From Cladorhizidae sp. MBARI D1340-BT2 (lineage: Eukaryota; Porifera; Demospongiae; Poecilosclerida; Cladorhizidae), in contig JAQNBH010000003.1 in assembly GCA_028752905.1 (NCBI GenBank), forward strand, positions 3,900,204 to 3,964,203: 64,000 bases of DNA. The letters run 5' to 3'. Shown here in pieces: positions 44,425-56,023 of the stretch; the stretch's first letter is position 1; the number at the start of each line of letters is the position of its first letter. A program made the translations under genes and the position numbers. Below the pieces are notes generated by a model. It ran no database searches, was not told the DNA's origin, and saw only the letters and a program-made list of their open reading frames with translations.

Positions 44425-47400
44425 ATGGAACGCTGGGAGCTCGATAAGATGTCTGTTGTCGATCTTTCAATGTGGTTGAAGGAAGAAGGAGTACAAGACA
44501 CCTACTGTGAAACTTTCGAAGGTAATCTTACAACTACGTCATGTAATAGTCCTGGCACCACATTATCATGGTGGGGATTTAAATAAAAGCCCACCCATAT
44601 TTATCTCTGGGATCCTATCTCTGTTATATGGTAACTTGATCAACTTAAAAGAATGGCACTAATTATTGTGCAATTGTAAGCTAATGAAAGTTGGATAGGG
44701 TGGGGTGGAAGTTATTGTGCATTTCTTGTTGTGCTGTGGGAATTGGGAAGAGGCTGAAGAATAAGAGGCTGAAGAATAAGTATAGAAATTAAAGTAATGA
44801 AGAGAGAAGTAGTCTTGTTGAGTAGATCTCTGTTAGGCCAGACCTAGTAAATTTCTTGTTGCTCGGGCCCGGTGGGTCTGGGTTAGGAACTCATTTGCAC
44901 TATAAATCTCTGGCTGGCAGTGATGGTAGCGGTGCTGGCCAAGTGCACGGATTTTTCCGTACTTGTACTGAATATCACACTAATGTACAGATGGTACGGA
45001 TATTATAGCATTAGTACAGAATTATTATCTTGGAAGAGGAACAATCTTGAGCTTCAGCTACTAGCTGCTATGCCAGCACCAAACAATACCACATTGAACA
45101 AACTGCTTACCGCTACGGTATAATAATTTATTTCTCTTTCCCCGGTAGAGACATAATTTATTTCTCTTTCCTCCTCCCCTTTCCCCGGGCACAATTTCTC
45201 TTTCCTCTATCAGCAACATTTCTCGCGCGCCAGACCCTTTACCAATCCACTTTCTGGCAGGCACACGACTGATGACAAGCGCCCCGATTTCAAGACACTA
45301 TTTGGAAGCTAGCATGGCACAGTTTGTTGCAGGCCAAGCTGCAGCTCAAGATAGTTGTTCCGATTTAGGACTCAAGTCAGTGTGACAATGACGAAGACAG
45401 GCTGGCGCTGCAAGAGTAAATATATTATATAGAAAACAAAAAAAGTACGGAAATCCCTCTGGAAGTATGGAAAAAATGGCAATTTGGTATGGAAAATGAC
45501 AGTGGTCACTTGGCAGCTCTGCGGTAGTTGCATGATTTAAACTTCTCTTAGGCTCAAAAATCATTTGCTATTTGTTTAGGAAACATTTGGGCAGCTGTTG
45601 TCTCGAGTAGAACACGAGTGCTGCAGTAAGGCCTGTAGACAAGGTGAAAATTGAAGATGGGATAAATTAAATTTAAATTTTTTTGCCACCCACCCGGGTC
45701 AATATTTCTGCACGCCAAGCCCGAGCAACAATTTTTTTTTACTAGGTCTGGTCTTAGTAGAGTTGTATGTTTGAAATCTTTATGGCACAGTGGTAGTGTA
45801 GGGACTCCCAACCTGAACACTCAGGTTTGAGTCATGGCTATACATGCTCTACTTGTGACTTTTCCCCCCTATCTTTTTCTCCCCATTCTTTTTTCCCCTC
45901 ATCTTTTTTAGTTTTTTTTTACCACTTCCTTTTTCTTTTGTTTCTTTTAATTCCCCCTTTTTTCTATCTTTTATTTCCTTTTTTCAAATCTTTTTATGTT
46001 CTTCTTTCTTTTATTTTTTGCCCCTTCTCTCTATTTTATTTTTCCCTTTTCTTTCCTTCATTTTCTTCCCCTCCCAATTTTTTTAAATATTTTTTCATCT
46101 CTCAAGTTTGGTTGTGTCTCTTGCAACATGCAACCCCCCCCCCCCCCCCCCAAAAAGGACAAAAAGAAAGGATATATATATGAGTTTTTAGTCCTGAAAT
46201 GCCTCCCTTACAAAAATCCTCGAGAGAATGCTGTTATTGTTATTAAAATGATTAAAAGTATAGAAATAGGACATTTTTACCTGACGAGTATAGTTCCTTA
46301 CCACTACTGCATATTCTGTTGCCATAGAGAATGAGATCGATGGTGCAACATTTTGTGATCTGACAGAAGACGATGTCAAGGGGGAATTATAAAGCCATTG
46401 GGAGTAGTGAAAATATTGATTCGTATTCAAAAAAGTATTATCCAATATAACTGTAAGTTGACTTAGCAATTCTTACAGCTGTCCAGAAGAATTTCTTGCT
46501 TCTTTCTTTTATTTGTATTCAGGTTTCCAGTATGCCTGAATATAACTCAACACAATTTTCTTCCCCATGTACTCCATCTTAAATGTTAGTAGAGAAATAT
46601 CCATTCATGGCTGATTCTATGACAGGGTCTGCTTCTGTAAGTACATAGTAATATTGTTGATGTATATATGTCTTATAAGTATTCATCTACCGTGTAATTT
46701 TTTCCCCTTCAGGGATCATGGGTGAAAAATATGATGGACCGTGTGTATAATGTTGAAAAGGGCCGAAAAAGGAAAGCAGCTAACTCTCCAATGGATAAAC
46801 CAAGCAAACGTGGTCGGCCAAAGCGGGCGATTAACCTGGAGTCTGGGTATCCATCCTTTCATCCTCGTGGAGATGAAACTGCTGAGCAACAACAACATGT
46901 TCAAGCTCTCACGATGGAGAAGGAGAATCCTAGAAATGATGTCGTTTTACTTCTGAATAAGTTAACATTTTATTCACGAAGGCAATATTTGTTAGAGAGC
47001 AATGACTCCGTACTCACCAAGCTCAAGAAGTTTCCGGCTCTGAGGATCCCATCTGTGGTATGTTTGTGTTGAGTATATATACAAAAGTATTATATAAATT
47101 AACCTAACACAACTAAAACACCTTGACTATGTTGATATATTGAAGAGTGTATGTAACAAACGCTTGTGCTATACATGTATTCTGCTAGTGGCTTCTGTTA
47201 CATAAAGATACAAGGTCACCTTTAACTTGCATCTTGAATTTATTGCTTTTCTGTCAACAGATTGAACAAGAGCTTGAGTTGGTCATTGGCAAGCAAGGAC
47301 TACAAGGGTCTTTTAGTGTTGAGTGGACCCAAAAGTGGGTACCTGCTATCATCACATACTGCAAGGGGCTAAAGAGACGTGATATCAGAGAGATATTGAA

Positions 47401-48308
47401 AAAGGTATCCTGAAATCGGTATAAAAATTAATAGTTTTGGCCTTAGAATGTGATCATTCATTCATGTGAATGTTATATGCTGAATAGTGTACATTCTTGA
47501 ATACACATGCTATAGTTCAAAAAGCACTGTGCCCCTTATATTCAGAAATTATATCTTGCAATTGCATCTGGTGACAGTATTTATGGAATATGTAATGTTC
47601 TTGTCAATTTTGTGGACAATACTTTCCAATACTATCATGAAATAATTTATCCCCCAAAAAATGTTACAGTGACAGTTCTGAACACAAAAGTCCTGGACCT
47701 CAGCTCAAAGTGTCCCCCTCATACATGCACTTGTTCATGGATATGGGGCAGTAATTTATGGTGCTACGTATACATAATACATTTATGTTTATCATTTTAT
47801 TAACAGATGGTGAACTGCAAAACCGAGCTCTGAAATTGCTCTTTCAGCTGCTTTGTGTGCAGCCAAAAAAGGGTGAAGGAGACCTGAGCTACTTGTTTGC
47901 TCGATTTGAGATAAAGCCCACAGTTGTTTCAAATGATTAACCATGTATTTATTTAAATAATGAGAATGAGAATATTGTATATGCCCACAGATGTCTGATG
48001 TGCCAGAGACTGTGGCAGCTGCTCCTCCCACTCGTCCAGCACCATGGATTGGAGAATTTATGGTAGAGGATGGAGATTCGGTGTATTTCATTTTTATTGA
48101 ACAGGAGGTTTTCTGTAAAGTGAATTCTTTCTCCAAGTCTCTCTTTCTATGGTTTTCTCTCTTCTACATATTTAACCTGGAATATGATAAACATACTAAA
48201 GAGATGTGCTTATTTCTTCAAGAATTTGTGTTTGGTCTTCCAGGTAATAATTGTAAAAAATCATCGACATACCTCTCGGTCACTATATACAGACATCCAA
48301 AGCTCTAA
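44425..48308 (+). pseudogene. SAM-domain (SAMD3-like) multi-exon gene, damaged
   Basis: Exon 1, 44425-44521: MERWELDKMSVVDLSMWLKE...YCETFE. Exon 2 from 46328: NEIDGATFCDLTEDDVKG, then a frameshift, then GVVKILIRIQK; the two exons form one SAM domain, joined in phase. Later pieces: 46523-46639 (a stop inside), 46713-47057 (basic stretch KPSKRGRPKR, then LTFYSRRQYLLES and KKFPALRIPSV), 47261-47404 (IEQELELVIGKQG), 47807-47940 (LQNRALKLLFQLLCVQPKKG) and 47991-48308 (DGDSVYFIFIEQEVFCKVNS, FYIFNLEYDKHTKEMCLFLQ). The order resembles the SAMD3-like proteins that are multi-copy in fish and invertebrates, whose function is unknown. GT-AG borders are clear for most exons. It lies wholly inside the CACTA-like element. 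Confidence 0.6.
45856..46150. repeat. About 290-bp polypyrimidine tract ending in poly-C
   Basis: Almost only C and T on the plus strand from 45856 to about 46110, then a run of C near 46133-46150. It lies in intron 1 of the SAM gene. The frames through it are artefacts of composition. Such tracts can form triplex DNA and are hard to sequence, so local errors are possible. Confidence 0.85.
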
Positions 48309-48440
48309 CACTTATGTTTTTAATACTAATTTTTCGAGTTGTGAATTTTTCTCATCCATAAAACTCTTTTCTGTCCTAATTCATGTGCTGACTATTTTTG
48401 TTTTGATTCTTGGCTTGTCATTGATGCATTTAGCACAATT

Positions 48441-49316
48441 GTGATAGGATCTGACAAAAGGGACCTTTCGTAGAAATTTTGAAAATTGAGTTATTGATGT
48501 TAGGACAAATAACACACAATTGCCTATTGAATGGAACAAAAATTAGCTCTTAATTCCATTCTAAACCAAAGATATGAACCTCAGAATGTAAGAGGATTAC
48601 AGCATTCATTTCGAGAAAACGCGGTTTGAAAGGGTTTGCTTACTAATCTCCGTGCACCTCCGCGCACGCTTAGTTCGATTTCCGAGGTAAGAAGAAATGC
48701 TTTTTTTGTCTTGTTTACGGAGCAAGGACTACGCTGTGTGTGTGTGAACAGGTAACTTTTAAGACCATTGTTAGTGTGCGAGTAACAAAAATAATAATAA
48801 TAAAGAGTGAGAAAACACACACGATGTTTATCTAGGTAATGCTCAGCTAGTAGCTAGCTAATGCCCAACTGGTACTTAGCGAATGCTCCACCAGAAGCTA
48901 GCGACTGCTCGGCCTGTAGCTAGCGAATGCTCGGCCTGTAGCTAGCTTCCTGTGCACTTGGAGACGCCATATTCACAAAAGTTCTTTTTAACGCGCATTA
49001 ACGAGGGACTTTCCCCTTTCTAACGAGGTTTTTTTCCCCCCATTCTTCCGTATACGCAAACAGTATTCTCTCAATTGCCCTCGCGTTACATACAAACGTA
49101 GGTCCGTCCACGTTTGACCAGCCATCTTCTAACAGCACGCTTGCATACAAGGAAGCAAGCAGAAGGTTCAAAACTTCACACAGAGGTAGAGGAAGGATAG
49201 TAGATACCTGTAATACAAAAAAAAATTTTTTCTCAAAGTATCACTGCTAGACTATTTTTGGTTATAGCACAAAACTGTTTTTTCTACGAAAGGTCCCTTT
49301 TGTCAGATCCTATCAC
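48441..49316. mobile_element. 876-bp MITE with 36-bp TIRs and AATT flanks
   Basis: Left gtgataggatctgacaaaag then ggacctttcgtagaaa; the right end is the exact complement. AATT is at 48437-48440 and 49317-49320. No coding capacity. Inserted just after the SAM gene. The interior is GC-richer than its host and contains a 22-bp minisatellite. Confidence 0.85.
48838..48947. repeat. 22-bp minisatellite inside the MITE, five units
   Basis: Units of the type aatgctcggcctgtagctag plus cg, increasingly diverged to the left. It lies entirely inside the MITE at 48441-49316. Confidence 0.8.
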
Positions 49317-49320
49317 AATT

Positions 49321-49928
49321 ATGTTTCTTAGTTATAATCACTAATAGTAATGATTTAATTCAACATTATGTGGTTTGTATGGTAACCAGCCAGAAGTCAT
49401 AATAACTAATCATTCTAATAAAAATAATAAGGATTGATGGTTGGTTATAATAATGACCATTATGTGGTTCTTAAACAACAGTTCCAATAGTTAAAATAAC
49501 TATTATTAATTATCGAATTAACATTGTGGTTTGTATGGTAACTAGTTTGTGGTTCTTAGAACAACCAGTTTAAATGGTTAAAATAACTATTAATTCCATT
49601 TTGGGGGTTCTTAGGACACTAATTTGAAATTGTTAAATTAACTAATTATTATAATTAATTAACCATTATGTAGTTCTTAGGTTAACCAGGTTGAAGTTGT
49701 TAAAGTAATGATGAATTAATTGTTTATAGTAGTTGAAACTAATATTAATAATTGTTACTTTAACCATTGATTATTAGTACTATATATAATATTAATATAG
49801 TTAATATTCACAAACATTATTTCTGTAAAATTAACTAGTTAATATATCCAGTAAAATTAACAATTTTATTGGTTACCTCAGTTGCACCATTTTTTTAAGT
49901 CGTTTTAACTAAACAGTTTTTGCAGTGA
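49321..49928. other. AT-rich subterminal region of the CACTA-like element (right)
   Basis: Repeated gtggtt(c/t)tta and ggttaaaataactatta words, no frame, ending at the inverted tip ttttgcagtga. Counterpart of 42640-43190. Confidence 0.5.
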
Positions 49929-51154
49929 GTTGATTAAGGATGAGATCCCAACTTTGTATGATGTTGGTTGCATCTGCCATTTGGCTGATTTAACAGTCAA
50001 AGCTGGTTTGAAAGTACTCCCAGTGAACATTGACCAGCTCTTCATCGACATATTCTACTACTTCCATAGCAGCAAGAGAGCAGCAATTTGTCATCCTATG
50101 GTGTTCACTTTTCACCACTGAGCCAGGGGTGATTTTGAAGCATTGCCCCACACGATGGCTCAGCTTGCTGAAGTGTGTGAATCTTTACCTCAGGCAGTAT
50201 GATGGTTTGAAGTCATTCTTCTTGTCTTGTGAGGAAGCTGAAACAGCTAAGGTCTGTAGCATTCTTTCAAGGCTTGAGAATCCTCTGACGAAACCTCTGT
50301 TGTTCGTTTATCTTGCCCTCAATGGATCAATTCAACCGCCTCTTCCAGAAATCTACAGAGAATACTACACAGCTGTATGATGAGATGAACCAGTTAGTTA
50401 GGTCGCGTATATATAAAATTAATGGCGTGGTCAAGGGGAAAGGGCGCACGCTAATTAGGGGGCGTGGTCAAGGGGAAAGGGCGCACGCTAATTAGGGGGC
50501 GTGGTCGAAAATTCGCGCCGTATATAAAATTAATGTCCCGGAATTAACTTATGGAAAGTTGGCAAGTATGCTAATGATATGTTGAATGTCTCTGCAGACA
50601 TATTTTCTCGGAAGATACATCAAGATCCCTAAATAAGTTGATCTATCTTGCAGTACAATTCATAACTGTACTAATTAACAAGACCAAAGTCCCAGATTTT
50701 GTCAACTGATAGAGAAGGCCCGTATCTGCAACATGTGAACCGATTATCAATAAATGTAGTGGTTTTTCACTGGCAGGCCACCACTTTGGCAACTGGAATT
50801 TGGCAACTGGAAAACACCAGAAAAAATCCCAAACCTCACCACAACTTGCTAATACATAAGAGTACTCAAAATTTTGGCACATACAAAAGACAGATAATTA
50901 GAAGGGCTATCCGGTGATATAAAAATTATCTATTTTGGGTAAAGTGTAGCAAAGTTATGAGCTTTACGGCAAAAAAACAAGATTTTTGGGCTTCCCCAAA
51001 AATGAGAAACATATAGACCAAATTAGGGCAAATATCATGCAAGATGTGTCCTCTTTGTAGTTTCTTGATCTGTTACATGGAGAGAAAAAATTGTTAAGGG
51101 GGGGAAAAGGGGGAAAAATAAATCTCGAATTTTGGAGGCATAGCCCCCCCTTAA

Positions 51155-51932
51155 AGTGTTTCCTTTCATTTTCCATCATTTTCCATCAACCACAATTGCT
51201 CTCTAGTTTCATTCTGCAATTATGCATGGAGTCACCAGTGCCTAACACGAGGTTGACTTGCAAAACAAAAATTACCAACAGACAGTGGCTCTTAAGGCCA
51301 TGGGCAAGAACGGACACCTTCTGCAATGAGTTCCATAAACTAATGGCATCAAGTATGCTCTGCAAGTACTTCAATGTATTTTTTAAAGTACCCTAGCTAT
51401 CATGAAATACTCATCAGCACTGGTTGTGTAGCTAGAGATAACCATACCCCAAGTATCATGGAGCAGACTACAATAGATGTGTATGTGTGTGGACGCATAT
51501 ATGGGTAGGCAAGTGCTTCATCAAACACAGGAGACCCTAAAACAATTTCGCTTCTACACCAGTCAATAACATACATGCATGCACGCCACAGCAAGACTAT
51601 CTGCTCACAGCATTGCTATATATATACTCCATACTGTTGTAGTACACGATTGAACAAAACTATTCTTCACTCACACAATTCTATATAGTTCTAGTCTATA
51701 TACTTCATCACACTTGAGCAGTACTTGAATGCATTTCATGATTAAAAAAAAAATAGGGCGAGGAGGTTTGACATGTTTAGGTGTAAAGGTTCAGAAACTA
51801 GCAGAAGAGTAGGCTAATCTACACCCCCAGCATGTGCAGAATATTCATTCATAATTATGATAAGGTCATAGTAAGTTAAAGAATTGACATAAATATGGTA
51901 AAAACATTGACACGACCTACAATTTAAAAATG
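51155..51932. other. Non-coding block downstream of the GT14 pseudogene
   Basis: Collinear with 13445-14222. No gene is seen on either strand. It probably includes the old 3' untranslated region of the GT14 copy. Confidence 0.6.
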
Positions 51933-53622
51933 CTACAATCTCCCACACTGCTGTATGTATTCCAATTTGTTTCTCCTGATGAGCTCCTGCTCCATACAAT
52001 CCATTACTACTGTGTCATGATCCATGATGTACTTGTTGTGGAAGATAGGTCCTCTGTCAGGGCCATCGGAATTTCCTTCAAGACCATCGAAGCCGCCTGT
52101 GCTAATATTACCATTCAAACCAGGCTTGTATGAAAGCTTGGCTAGATATTGTGCAGTAACAATGCATATGCCGTGGATTATCTGCCCGAAGCAGTATTGC
52201 GATGTTTTTGGTTGTCTTGTCATTTGTTTGTAGATATTTTGAGTGTATTCCTGCCAGCTGGCTATGGGAATCCATATACAGGAGATTGTGAAAAAGATCT
52301 TGTTTTTGTATTCTGGTCTGTATAACCTCCAGGGACACCAGGTTTCATGAACACCACAGCATAGATCATCTCCTCAGGGATGCAGGCATCTTTAAAGTAG
52401 TTCCTTATTGTAATGCCTTCTTTGCTGCAGAGGTAATACTCAACATAAGTATGACTAAGAGCAACGTAGGCCCAGCTCTTGTATATCTTCATGTTGTATG
52501 GTATGGCGGACGTATTCATCCCGCATCATTATCCAGCCGGTCACCGTGCTCAAGGACCACTTGAAGTAATATCTACGTTTGAATGCTTTGGTATGTTCTT
52601 CTATCTTGACAGATGACATTTCATTGAGAGGTTCTAGAAGAGACACTACCTCAGCGTTTGTACGCAAAGGTAGTTCTTTGCCACAGAGAGTGATGACATA
52701 CTTCCAGGGGTATTTGTCTCGAGCTAACAGCAGGTCGGAGAAGCAGCTCGCGTGAGCTTCTAGTAATGTATACCAACCCCTATAGACATCTTCGATTTTG
52801 CGAGGAACAATGACGTTGTCGAGACACGAAGCAAGGTTGAAGATGATGTGCTTGAAGGTGTGACTCGACTTCAGGTCAAAATGGAGACAGTATAGATTGT
52901 GGGGACGATATATAACTTTTAAGAATCGCAATATCTGATATGGGTGCTTGTCAATATTGATGGCATATGCTATGGGAAATTTTTTCTCTCTCTTCGACAA
53001 AAAAAAAATTGTCCTTGAAAATTCTTTTAACCCAATCACAATTCGACGTCTTTGAAACCAAACCAGAAACGCTTTTACCAGTCTTCCACAAATGATTAGA
53101 TTCATCTATCCATTTTGTTTCTTTAGTGTTTAAAGCTTTCCCTGTGAACACCTTGTCACACATTTTGGGTATCCTTCCTGGCACAAGCTCTGTTACTAGA
53201 CCGCTCTTCCAGGAAGTAAACCCACCCTTTGGTAGGTAACATTGGTTCCGCTTTCTCAGTTCTTCAGGAATAGGGCGCACTAGATGAGAAGGAGGCAGCT
53301 TTCCTTTACTCAATTCCAATTCAGAGATGAAATGTCGGCGTCTTTCCTCGGCCGACGACACAGTGCAAATGTTGTAGCTAAACTTGTTGTTGGATTGTTG
53401 AAACCATGGATTAGTCGCGACCTTGCCCAATAGCTCATCTTGGCAAGTGTATAACAGCAGGCAGATGATGACTCCTATACATCACTTGGCAATGACTTCA
53501 TTGTTCCACCTTCTTCTTAGACGGATTTTTACCACCAGGGCCAAATCGATACCATAATCCAAGAAACGCAGAAACCTTGCACTGGCTGGATTATGGCCAT
53601 ATCCGAACTTACCTTTCCCCAT
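51933..53622 (-). pseudogene. GT14 (core-2/I-branching) transferase pseudogene, unit B
   Basis: Twin of the intact gene at 14223-15911, with the same start context (acceptor then MGKGKFGYGHNPASARFL) and the same C-terminus. The frame is broken at least near 53440 (membrane anchor), 53010 (an A-run), 52500, 52320 and 52220. The longest pieces are 52455-53105 and 52951-53430. The best-preserved part is the catalytic core (VITLCGKELPLRTNAEVV). Confidence 0.85.
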
Positions 53623-54449
53623 TGTCCTACAAGAAAAGAGGGGAGGGGGGAGAATATACATATATATCATGTTGTAATAGACATTCTTTCTTTATATAGT
53701 TAAAAAAAATCTACAACAAAAGTAGCAACAAGAAAAACATGTACAGAGAAAAGGACGTGACATCAGCAGTCATGAAATTTAGTTAGTAGAACTAAAGTGA
53801 ACCTTTCAAGACTTAGGTGAAAAAGGGGGGGGGGGAATTAAGTTGAGGGAGAGACCCAACAACTTCAACTAGGTTTTCTAAACATCCAGCAACCCAAGTT
53901 ACAGTATATCATCCTAGTGATGTCAATTTATTATTTCGGATCAACTCATAATGGTATTTTTCAAGGCTGACCAACGAGACCAGCACATCAATATCGAACC
54001 TGGCGAAAGTGATCCGGGTTTTATCGCTATGGAAAATGCATAGTTTTAACTTCCCCCCTTCTCAAATATTCATTTGACTGCTGGGTCAGGAAGAGGCATC
54101 TTCAAGGTCTTATCACATACATAGGTATCTAGTACAGTAATGATATTCACAGGTAATAATTACATAAACTCTAACTCCTAGATTTTAAGAAGACCATCAT
54201 ACTGGTGAGAGTGGAGTATATATTTCTGTTGGTGCAGAAATGGAAGCCATGGTGATGAAGAAGTATGTAGTATGTATATAGCTGCAAGTGACAAAATTTG
54301 GTACAAGTCTAAGGAGAAGCCAATGGAGCCAACCAAGAATCACAGAGAACACATTCACTGCTGAACTGTAACAATGACCAGATCAGAAAGAGGTCATTTG
54401 ATTTAGTTTTCATGATAAGGCTTAGTGCATGATACAATAGCTTCTTTAA
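53623..54449. other. 5' flank of the GT14 pseudogene
   Basis: Collinear with 15912-16746, including the poly-G run (53826-53835) and the pyrimidine tract next to the lost start. No gene. Confidence 0.5.
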
Positions 54450-55082
54450 AGTCAGGGGGACCGTAACCATTTTTGTAGTAAAGTGTTAAAAAACGTGTGG
54501 TTACCACCATAGATTCTGCAAACTTCATGGTATGGACTTGGTATATAGCTTAAAAGATAGGTCTCTCTGTGTGCTCTCTTTTGATAATATAATATTTTTC
54601 ATAGCTACAACTATAGGAGCTAAACTGGGAAGTACCACAAAACCTGGTTGCTTGATTTTGCCACATAAATATCTCTAGATTGCTAAGTGCTAGAGAGTTG
54701 GAAATTCATTTTCCAACCAGGTGCCTGACCACATACTTACGTTTTAGCACCTAATGAGAAAGATCATTGCATAAAGTAGGGCTTCCTCTAGGCACTGGTG
54801 CTAATTTCAACTCTCTATATAGCACTTGGCAATCTGGAGATTTTTATGTGGCAAAATCAGGCAATCAGGTTTTGAGGTACCCCCACTTTAGCTCCTATAA
54901 CTTGGGTATAGTTGTAGCTATGAAATATGTTTTATTATTAAAAGAGAGCACACAGAGAGACCTATCTTTTGGGCTATAGCTATATCAAGTCCATACCATG
55001 ACGTTTGCAGAATCTATGGACCTATAAAGTGGTAACCACAAGTTTTTAAACACTTTAGTACAAAAATGGTTACGGTCCCCCC
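54450..55082. mobile_element. Foldback element, unit B
   Basis: Same palindrome as 16747-17397, here with a clear TTAA on each side (54446-54449 and 55083-55086). Right end aaaaatggttacggtccccc. It differs from copy A by small deletions in the left arm. Confidence 0.8.
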
Positions 55083-56023
55083 TTAAGTCCACACACAAGT
55101 CATACAGAAAATATGCGGTATCAATTGGTATTTCTCCCCCAATTTCAGAAGGAATTTGGAGGGGGGGGGGGGGCTTTCCTAAAATCTTTATTTTTAAAAA
55201 ATTATTTAGTGATCCAAACCAACCCTTGATTGGGTTACCAGTCGTTGGCTCTAAACGGCTACTACATGTGCATCCATCTACAGCACATGTCCATAAGAAG
55301 TAGGCCACGCACAAACATTAGTCTTCTTTTCATTGTTATATTAAAGAATACACCTTAGAAAAGGTTTCATTTAAAATAAAAAAATAATAAAATTAATAAT
55401 AAAATAAAAAATAATAAATAAATAAATAATTAAGTGTTAATGGACTCTGATATTGCCTGTGTATTTATTATTGTTTTATTAAAACAAATAAGCTAATTTA
55501 AATTATTTTTTTTAAACACAGGAATTAAACGACACAAAAGGGAATCGAGTTTGAGTTATCTTTACCCTTCTGTAAAGTCATGACAACCAATACCAACTAA
55601 GCTCAAACATCAGCTGTACAAACCTACATGCTGAGAGAAGTTTCCTCCATTAGGGCCTATTGTCACTGAGCTGCCATGGCTTCATGGAATTTAGCGGTCG
55701 TCACAGTAACTGAAGTCATTAAGCTTCTCAAGCTACCAGGCAAGATCTGTAAAGCTAGTTCGCTCTAATTATAGGTCATAGCTTCATTTACTTCTGTGGT
55801 TCATGATCATCAAGCTTCCTTCCAGATTCTCCCCAAGCTGTCGCTGTCAGAGCTTCCCACAGCCCATCGGAAGTATTATCAACTTTGACAAACACCATAA
55901 AACAGGAGTGCTCTCACCATCATTGCTTCTCTCTCAGGCTGTTGCAGTAGCTTGTTGTGAGAAGCACCGAAAGAAAAGATCAACCATGCAGCATCTTCCT
56001 CTCCTCAGCTTGTACGATGTTGA

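Larger units (their letters stand above)
42632..49928. mobile_element. CACTA-like (EnSpm-type) element with gene cargo
   Basis: Ends TCACCGTAAAAAGTAACTG and, complemented, TCACTGCAAAAACTG. The flanks are gct on the left and gtt on the right, where copy 1 reads gaagctgattaagg, so a 3-bp duplication with one change is likely. CACTG/CACTA tips and 3-bp duplications fit EnSpm/CACTA. The outer 500-600 bp at each side is AT-rich with many taataac/ttaact repeats, as in CACTA subterminal regions. Inside: a reverse C2H2 fragment (44059-44310), a forward SAM-domain gene (44425-48308), and a MITE (48441-49316). No DDE domain was found, so it looks internally rearranged. Confidence 0.55.
41970..50400 (+). 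pseudogene. hAT-like transposase split by a 7.3-kb insertion
   Basis: Left piece 41986-42634: zinc-finger-like ARCTLCAIDFGVTHGG and NDVTSHLKSKKHK, FSLMIDESH, VSFMSDTTKVMKG, VRSGVQKL. The right piece resumes at 49929 with IKDEIPTLYDVGCICHLADL, SSKRAAICHP, HCPTRWLSLLK and YDGLKSFFLSCEE, ending near 50390. In copy 1 these parts are continuous (GVRSGVQKLIKDEIP), which proves where the break is. A frame change near 42246-42310 and loss of the C-terminus also disable it. Confidence 0.8.
41422..50570 (+). mobile_element. hAT-like element with 6-bp TSD, copy 4 (split by CACTA-like insertion)
   Basis: Left end CAGAGTTGCCAACCG, right end GTTGGCAAGTATG, with CTAATG at 41416-41421 and 50571-50576. The left subterminal TCCCGG cluster is clear (41436-41535). 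Two 38-bp repeats with aaagggcgcacgctaattag lie near the right end (50420-50510). The CACTA-like element 42632-49928 interrupts it. Confidence 0.8.
40345..51150. mobile_element. TTAA-flanked element (Kolobok-like), hosting nested insertions
   Basis: Left TTAA (40341-40344) then GGGGGGACTATGCGTC; right GAGGCATAGCCCCCCC then TTAA (51151-51154). Copy A keeps the nearly uninterrupted site (aatcttagtgtttcc). Its own sequence is only about 40345-41421 plus 50571-51150 (1.65 kb) and has no transposase, so it is non-autonomous. TTAA duplication fits Kolobok or piggyBac; the G-rich tip fits neither exclusively. A 76-bp tandem repeat in it (41346-41421 and 50571 on) was the target of the hAT-like insertion. 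Confidence 0.7.
17579..55257. repeat. Tandem segmental unit, copy B (swollen by insertions)
   Basis: Same block order as copy A but 37.7 kb long. Removing the insertions at 19384-20862, 20975-21442, 21988-27390, about 30021-38490 and 40345-51150 leaves about 11 kb collinear with copy A. Copy B lacks the stretch matching 10340-11740 of copy A. Its last part (51155-55082) carries a decayed copy of the GT14 gene and the foldback element. Confidence 0.9.

Noticed and set aside
45827..46183. 118-residue Phe/Ser/Pro-rich frame that looks like a membrane protein
   Set aside because: It is the polypyrimidine tract translated; composition alone creates Phe, Ser, Leu and Pro.
48441..49316. Reverse frame 48581-48820 inside the MITE
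   Set aside because: No domain; it lies in a TIR element too short to encode a transposase.
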